NCBI RefSeq assembly: GCF_019970065.1
Contig: NZ_JAHXYH010000006.1
Coordinates: 62,001 to 126,000, forward strand
Direction of reading: 5' to 3'
Source of the DNA: Chryseobacterium sp. OSA05B
GTDB taxonomy: Bacteria; Bacteroidota; Bacteroidia; Flavobacteriales; Weeksellaceae
DNA: 64,000 nucleotides
Position 1 is the first letter of the stretch; each line of letters opens with the position of its first letter. Below, in pieces: positions 61,520 through 64,000 of this stretch. The position numbers and the translations under genes were made by a program. The notes under the pieces are model-generated. The model was not told where the DNA came from. It searched no databases and was given only the letters and a program-made list of their open reading frames with translations.

Positions 61520-63781
61520 ATGGAAACACAAAAGTTTAGTTATGACAACAGTATTGTCCGTGCGTTCCTTTATGCGACCTTAGTTTTCGGTCTTATAGGA
61601 TTTACGTTCGGGCTTACGGCGGCATTAATGCTTTTCTACCCTGAATTGCCGGAATTTGTATTCGGTACTGATGATACAACCATCAAGAGTCTTGCGTCGG
61701 GCAATATTCAAGGGTTAATAAAAACTCATGGTGCATTTGGTTTTGGTAGAATCAGAATGCTTCATACCAATACCGTGATCTTTGCATTTGTATGTAATAT
61801 CGTTTATACCGGTATTTATTACTCGTTACAGAGATTATTAAAAACAAGAATGTACAGTGATACATTATCCTGGTTACATTTCTGGACTTGGCAGTTTATG
61901 ATCGTTGCTACGTTCGTTACCTTCTTTATGGGGATCAATACCTCAAAAGAATATGCTGAACACGAGTGGCCGATCGACATATTGATTGCGTTCTCATGGA
62001 TTATCTTCGGGATCAACATGTTCCTGACGATTGCAAAAAGAAGAGTAAGACACCTTTATGTAGCTATCTGGTTCTATATCGGTACTTGGATTGCGGTAGC
62101 AATGCTTCACATCTTCAACAACCTTGAGGTTCCATTATCTTTCACAGGCTGGAAATCTTATTCAGCATATGCAGGGGTAAAAGATGCTATTGTACAGTGG
62201 TGGTACGGTCACAATGCGGTTGCATTCGTACTGACGACTCCGGTTCTTGGTCTAATGTATTACTTCCTTCCGAAGGCAGCAGACAGACCGGTTTTCTCTT
62301 ATAAACTGTCTATTATTCACTTCTGGTCATTAATTTTCGTATATATCTGGGCTGGTCCTCACCACCTTCAGTATACAGCTCTTCCTGCATGGGCGCAGGC
62401 TGTGGGAACTGGTTTCTCTATCATGCTTATCGCACCGTCTTGGGGAGGAATGCTAAACGGACTTCTTACGCTAAGAGGAGCATGGGATAAAGTAAGGGAA
62501 AACCCTATCCTTAAGTTCTTCGTAGTGGCTGTAACATGCTACGGTATGGCAACATTTGAAGGGCCGCTTTTAGCGACTAAAAACATCAACAAAATTGGTC
62601 ACTTTACAGACTGGGTTATCGGCCACGTACACTTAGGAGCTCTTGGATGGAATGGTTTCATGGCATTCGGGGTTATCTATTATTTGGTACCGATTATGTG
62701 GAGAACAAAAATGTGGTCTGTAAAATTAGCTAACTGGCATTTCTGGTTAGGGACATTAGGAATTATTTTCTATGCAGTACCAATGTATATTTCAGGATTT
62801 ACACAAGGGTTAATGTGGAAGCAGTTCAACCCGGACGGAACTCTATTATGGAAAAACTGGTTGGATACGGTAACTGCGATCATTCCATATTTCAAAATGA
62901 GATTCGTAGGAGGTTTATTCTATATTTCAGGAATGATCTTAATGATTGTGAACGTAGTTGCTACGGTAAGAAAAGGTTCATTCCAGAAAGAAGTTCCTGC
63001 TGAAGCACCTGCACTGGCCAATATCGGAAACAAACGTAAAGAAGGTGAAGGTACTCACTTATGGCTTGAAAGAATGCCTGTACTATTAGGTATCCTATCT
63101 TTCATTACAATTTCCATTGGTAGTTCAATTGAAATCATCCCTACACTATCTTTAAAGAAAAGTGTCCCTACGATTTCAGCTGTAAAACCATATTCACCGC
63201 TTGAATTAGAAGGTAGAGATCTTTATATCCGTGAAGGATGTAATGCTTGTCACTCTCAGATGATCAGACCGTTCAGGGATGAGATTACGAGATTCAACGG
63301 AAAGAACGGACAATATTCCAAAGCGGGAGAATTCGTTTATGACAGACCATTCTTATGGGGTTCTAAGAGAACAGGACCGGATTTACATAGAGAAGGAGGG
63401 AAAAACCCAAGTTCTTGGCATTACAAACACATGTACAACCCAAGATCTACATCTGCCGGTTCTATCATGCCTCGTTATCCTTGGTTAATTGCTACCAACT
63501 TAGACCGATCTAAAATGGTAGACAAAATGAAGCTGATGAAGAATGCATTTGACGTTCCTTATACGAAAGCTCAAATTGATTCAGCCAACGCATGGGCAGA
63601 CAACCAGGCAACGAAGATTGTAAAAGATATCTTCTCTGAAGCGAATGACCTTAAATTGGCCTATGCTAAGAGACCTCAGGGAGAACTGGAGAAAAAAGAG
63701 ATTGTAGCTCTTATCTCTTACCTTCAGAGATTAGGAACGGATATCAAGACTACAGAAATTAAAACAGCAAGTACTAACTAA
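61520..63781 (+). CDS. ccoNO: Fused cbb3 cytochrome oxidase subunits I and II (CcoN-CcoO)
   Basis: One gene encodes both the catalytic subunit and the mono-haem subunit of cbb3 oxidase. Residues 1-about 475 are CcoN, with many membrane helices and haem/copper histidines (HTNTVIFAF, WWYGHNAVAF, WAGPHHLQYT, HVHLGALGWNGF). The CcoO part follows, with a membrane helix and the c-type haem motif C574-N-A-C-H578 in EGCNACHSQMIRPFRDE. The fusion is common in Bacteroidetes. The protein (753 residues) sits in the cytoplasmic membrane and reduces oxygen with high affinity. Confidence 0.95.
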   Translation: METQKFSYDNSIVRAFLYATLVFGLIGFTFGLTAALMLFYPELPEFVFGTDDTTIKSLASGNIQGLIKTHGAFGFGRIRMLHTNTVIFAFVCNIVYTGIYYSLQRLLKTRMYSDTLSWLHFWTWQFMIVATFVTFFMGINTSKEYAEHEWPIDILIAFSWIIFGINMFLTIAKRRVRHLYVAIWFYIGTWIAVAMLHIFNNLEVPLSFTGWKSYSAYAGVKDAIVQWWYGHNAVAFVLTTPVLGLMYYFLPKAADRPVFSYKLSIIHFWSLIFVYIWAGPHHLQYTALPAWAQAVGTGFSIMLIAPSWGGMLNGLLTLRGAWDKVRENPILKFFVVAVTCYGMATFEGPLLATKNINKIGHFTDWVIGHVHLGALGWNGFMAFGVIYYLVPIMWRTKMWSVKLANWHFWLGTLGIIFYAVPMYISGFTQGLMWKQFNPDGTLLWKNWLDTVTAIIPYFKMRFVGGLFYISGMILMIVNVVATVRKGSFQKEVPAEAPALANIGNKRKEGEGTHLWLERMPVLLGILSFITISIGSSIEIIPTLSLKKSVPTISAVKPYSPLELEGRDLYIREGCNACHSQMIRPFRDEITRFNGKNGQYSKAGEFVYDRPFLWGSKRTGPDLHREGGKNPSSWHYKHMYNPRSTSAGSIMPRYPWLIATNLDRSKMVDKMKLMKNAFDVPYTKAQIDSANAWADNQATKIVKDIFSEANDLKLAYAKRPQGELEKKEIVALISYLQRLGTDIKTTEIKTASTN

Positions 63782-63797
63782 ACATTAAAAGGTTCAC

Positions 63798-63998
63798 ATG
63801 ATTCCTCAGAACTTTAAAGATATATTATCCAATACAGAAAACGCTGGTCTATACCAGACGCTGGCTCTGATTTTCTTTATGCTATTCTTCGTAGCTCTGG
63901 TAATCTATGTTTTTAGCAGGCCTAAAAAATATTACAGAGAAGAAGAACAAGCACCGCTTGGGGATGATGAGGATGACGATTTTAATTTAAAAAATTAA
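63798..63998 (+). CDS. ccoQ: CcoQ/FixQ-like small subunit of cbb3 oxidase
   Basis: This 66-residue protein has one membrane helix (about residues 17-40, LYQTLALIFFMLFFVALVIYVF), then the typical motif SRPKKYYREEE and an acidic tail. This is the CcoQ pattern; CcoQ stabilises the oxidase. It is 16 bases after ccoNO. The window ends just behind it; ccoP would be expected next. Confidence 0.88.
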   Translation: MIPQNFKDILSNTENAGLYQTLALIFFMLFFVALVIYVFSRPKKYYREEEQAPLGDDEDDDFNLKN

Positions 63999-64000
63999 AC

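Noticed and set aside
1..64000. CRISPR arrays, insertion sequences, prophage genes, tRNA or rRNA genes
   Set aside because: I looked for regular direct repeats with spacers, transposase motifs, and cloverleaf-like T-loop strings and found none I could support.

Overview
The window is a chromosomal segment of a member of the Bacteroidota, most likely a Chryseobacterium-like flavobacterium. The evidence is the low GC content, promoters of the TAnnTTTG type in front of many genes, a type IX secretion sorting domain, TonB receptors and outer-membrane beta-barrels without SusD partners, a WG-repeat protein, a HU-CCDC81 protein, and a fused ccoNO cytochrome oxidase gene. I see no insertion sequence, prophage, CRISPR array, rRNA or tRNA. 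The segment reads as core genome with a few accessory outer-membrane loci.

Layout. 1-2.8 kb: an incomplete CoA ligase and an M23 peptidase on the minus strand. 3.2-10.4 kb: a plus-strand run with ileS, a zinc-less DksA-like protein, two tiny genes, lspA, a SanA-like gene, trpS and a small lipoprotein. 10.4-17.9 kb (minus): a two-component system with its PepSY-like neighbour, a HAD phosphatase, an ECF sigma factor with a 48-codon gene behind it, metK, and oxyR divergent from katA. 18-22.3 kb (plus): katA, a crotonase, dCMP deaminase, xerD and a Nudix hydrolase. 22.4-32 kb (minus): envelope and lipoprotein genes, a hydroxyacid dehydrogenase, a thioesterase, a TonB receptor under a TPP riboswitch, and a WG-repeat protein. 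32.4-37.8 kb (plus): two unrelated-type aconitases in tandem. 37.9-47.4 kb: a LytS/LytTR pair facing a beta-barrel gene, a TonB receptor with a complex leader, and a second beta-barrel gene. 47.5-53.7 kb (minus): the thi operon (thiS-thiC-tenI-like-thiE-thiG-thiH-thiF) behind a second TPP riboswitch. 53.8-58.7 kb (minus): a T9SS cargo protein, an RluA-type synthase, a small membrane protein, panB and a Crp-type regulator. 58.8-64 kb (plus): the start of the cbb3 oxidase locus (fixI/ccoI, ccoS, ccoNO, ccoQ).

Themes that tie genes together. Thiamine supply is controlled at two loci by TPP riboswitches: de novo synthesis and outer-membrane uptake. S-adenosylmethionine synthesis appears to be controlled by a SAM-II-type riboswitch in front of metK. 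The TonB receptor at 41.9-44.6 kb has a compact S-box-like RNA, a Cys-containing leader ORF and a downstream hairpin whose 3' arm is complementary to the RNA core; this is the best candidate here for an undescribed regulatory arrangement. The Crp-type regulator sits divergent to the cbb3 genes with a near-consensus Crp box between them. The isoleucyl-tRNA synthetase carries a GIHH sequence in place of HIGH, a swap known from highly mupirocin-resistant type-2 enzymes.

Limits: everything here is read by eye. Family names rest on motifs and remembered family features, not on searches. RNA structures were paired by hand.
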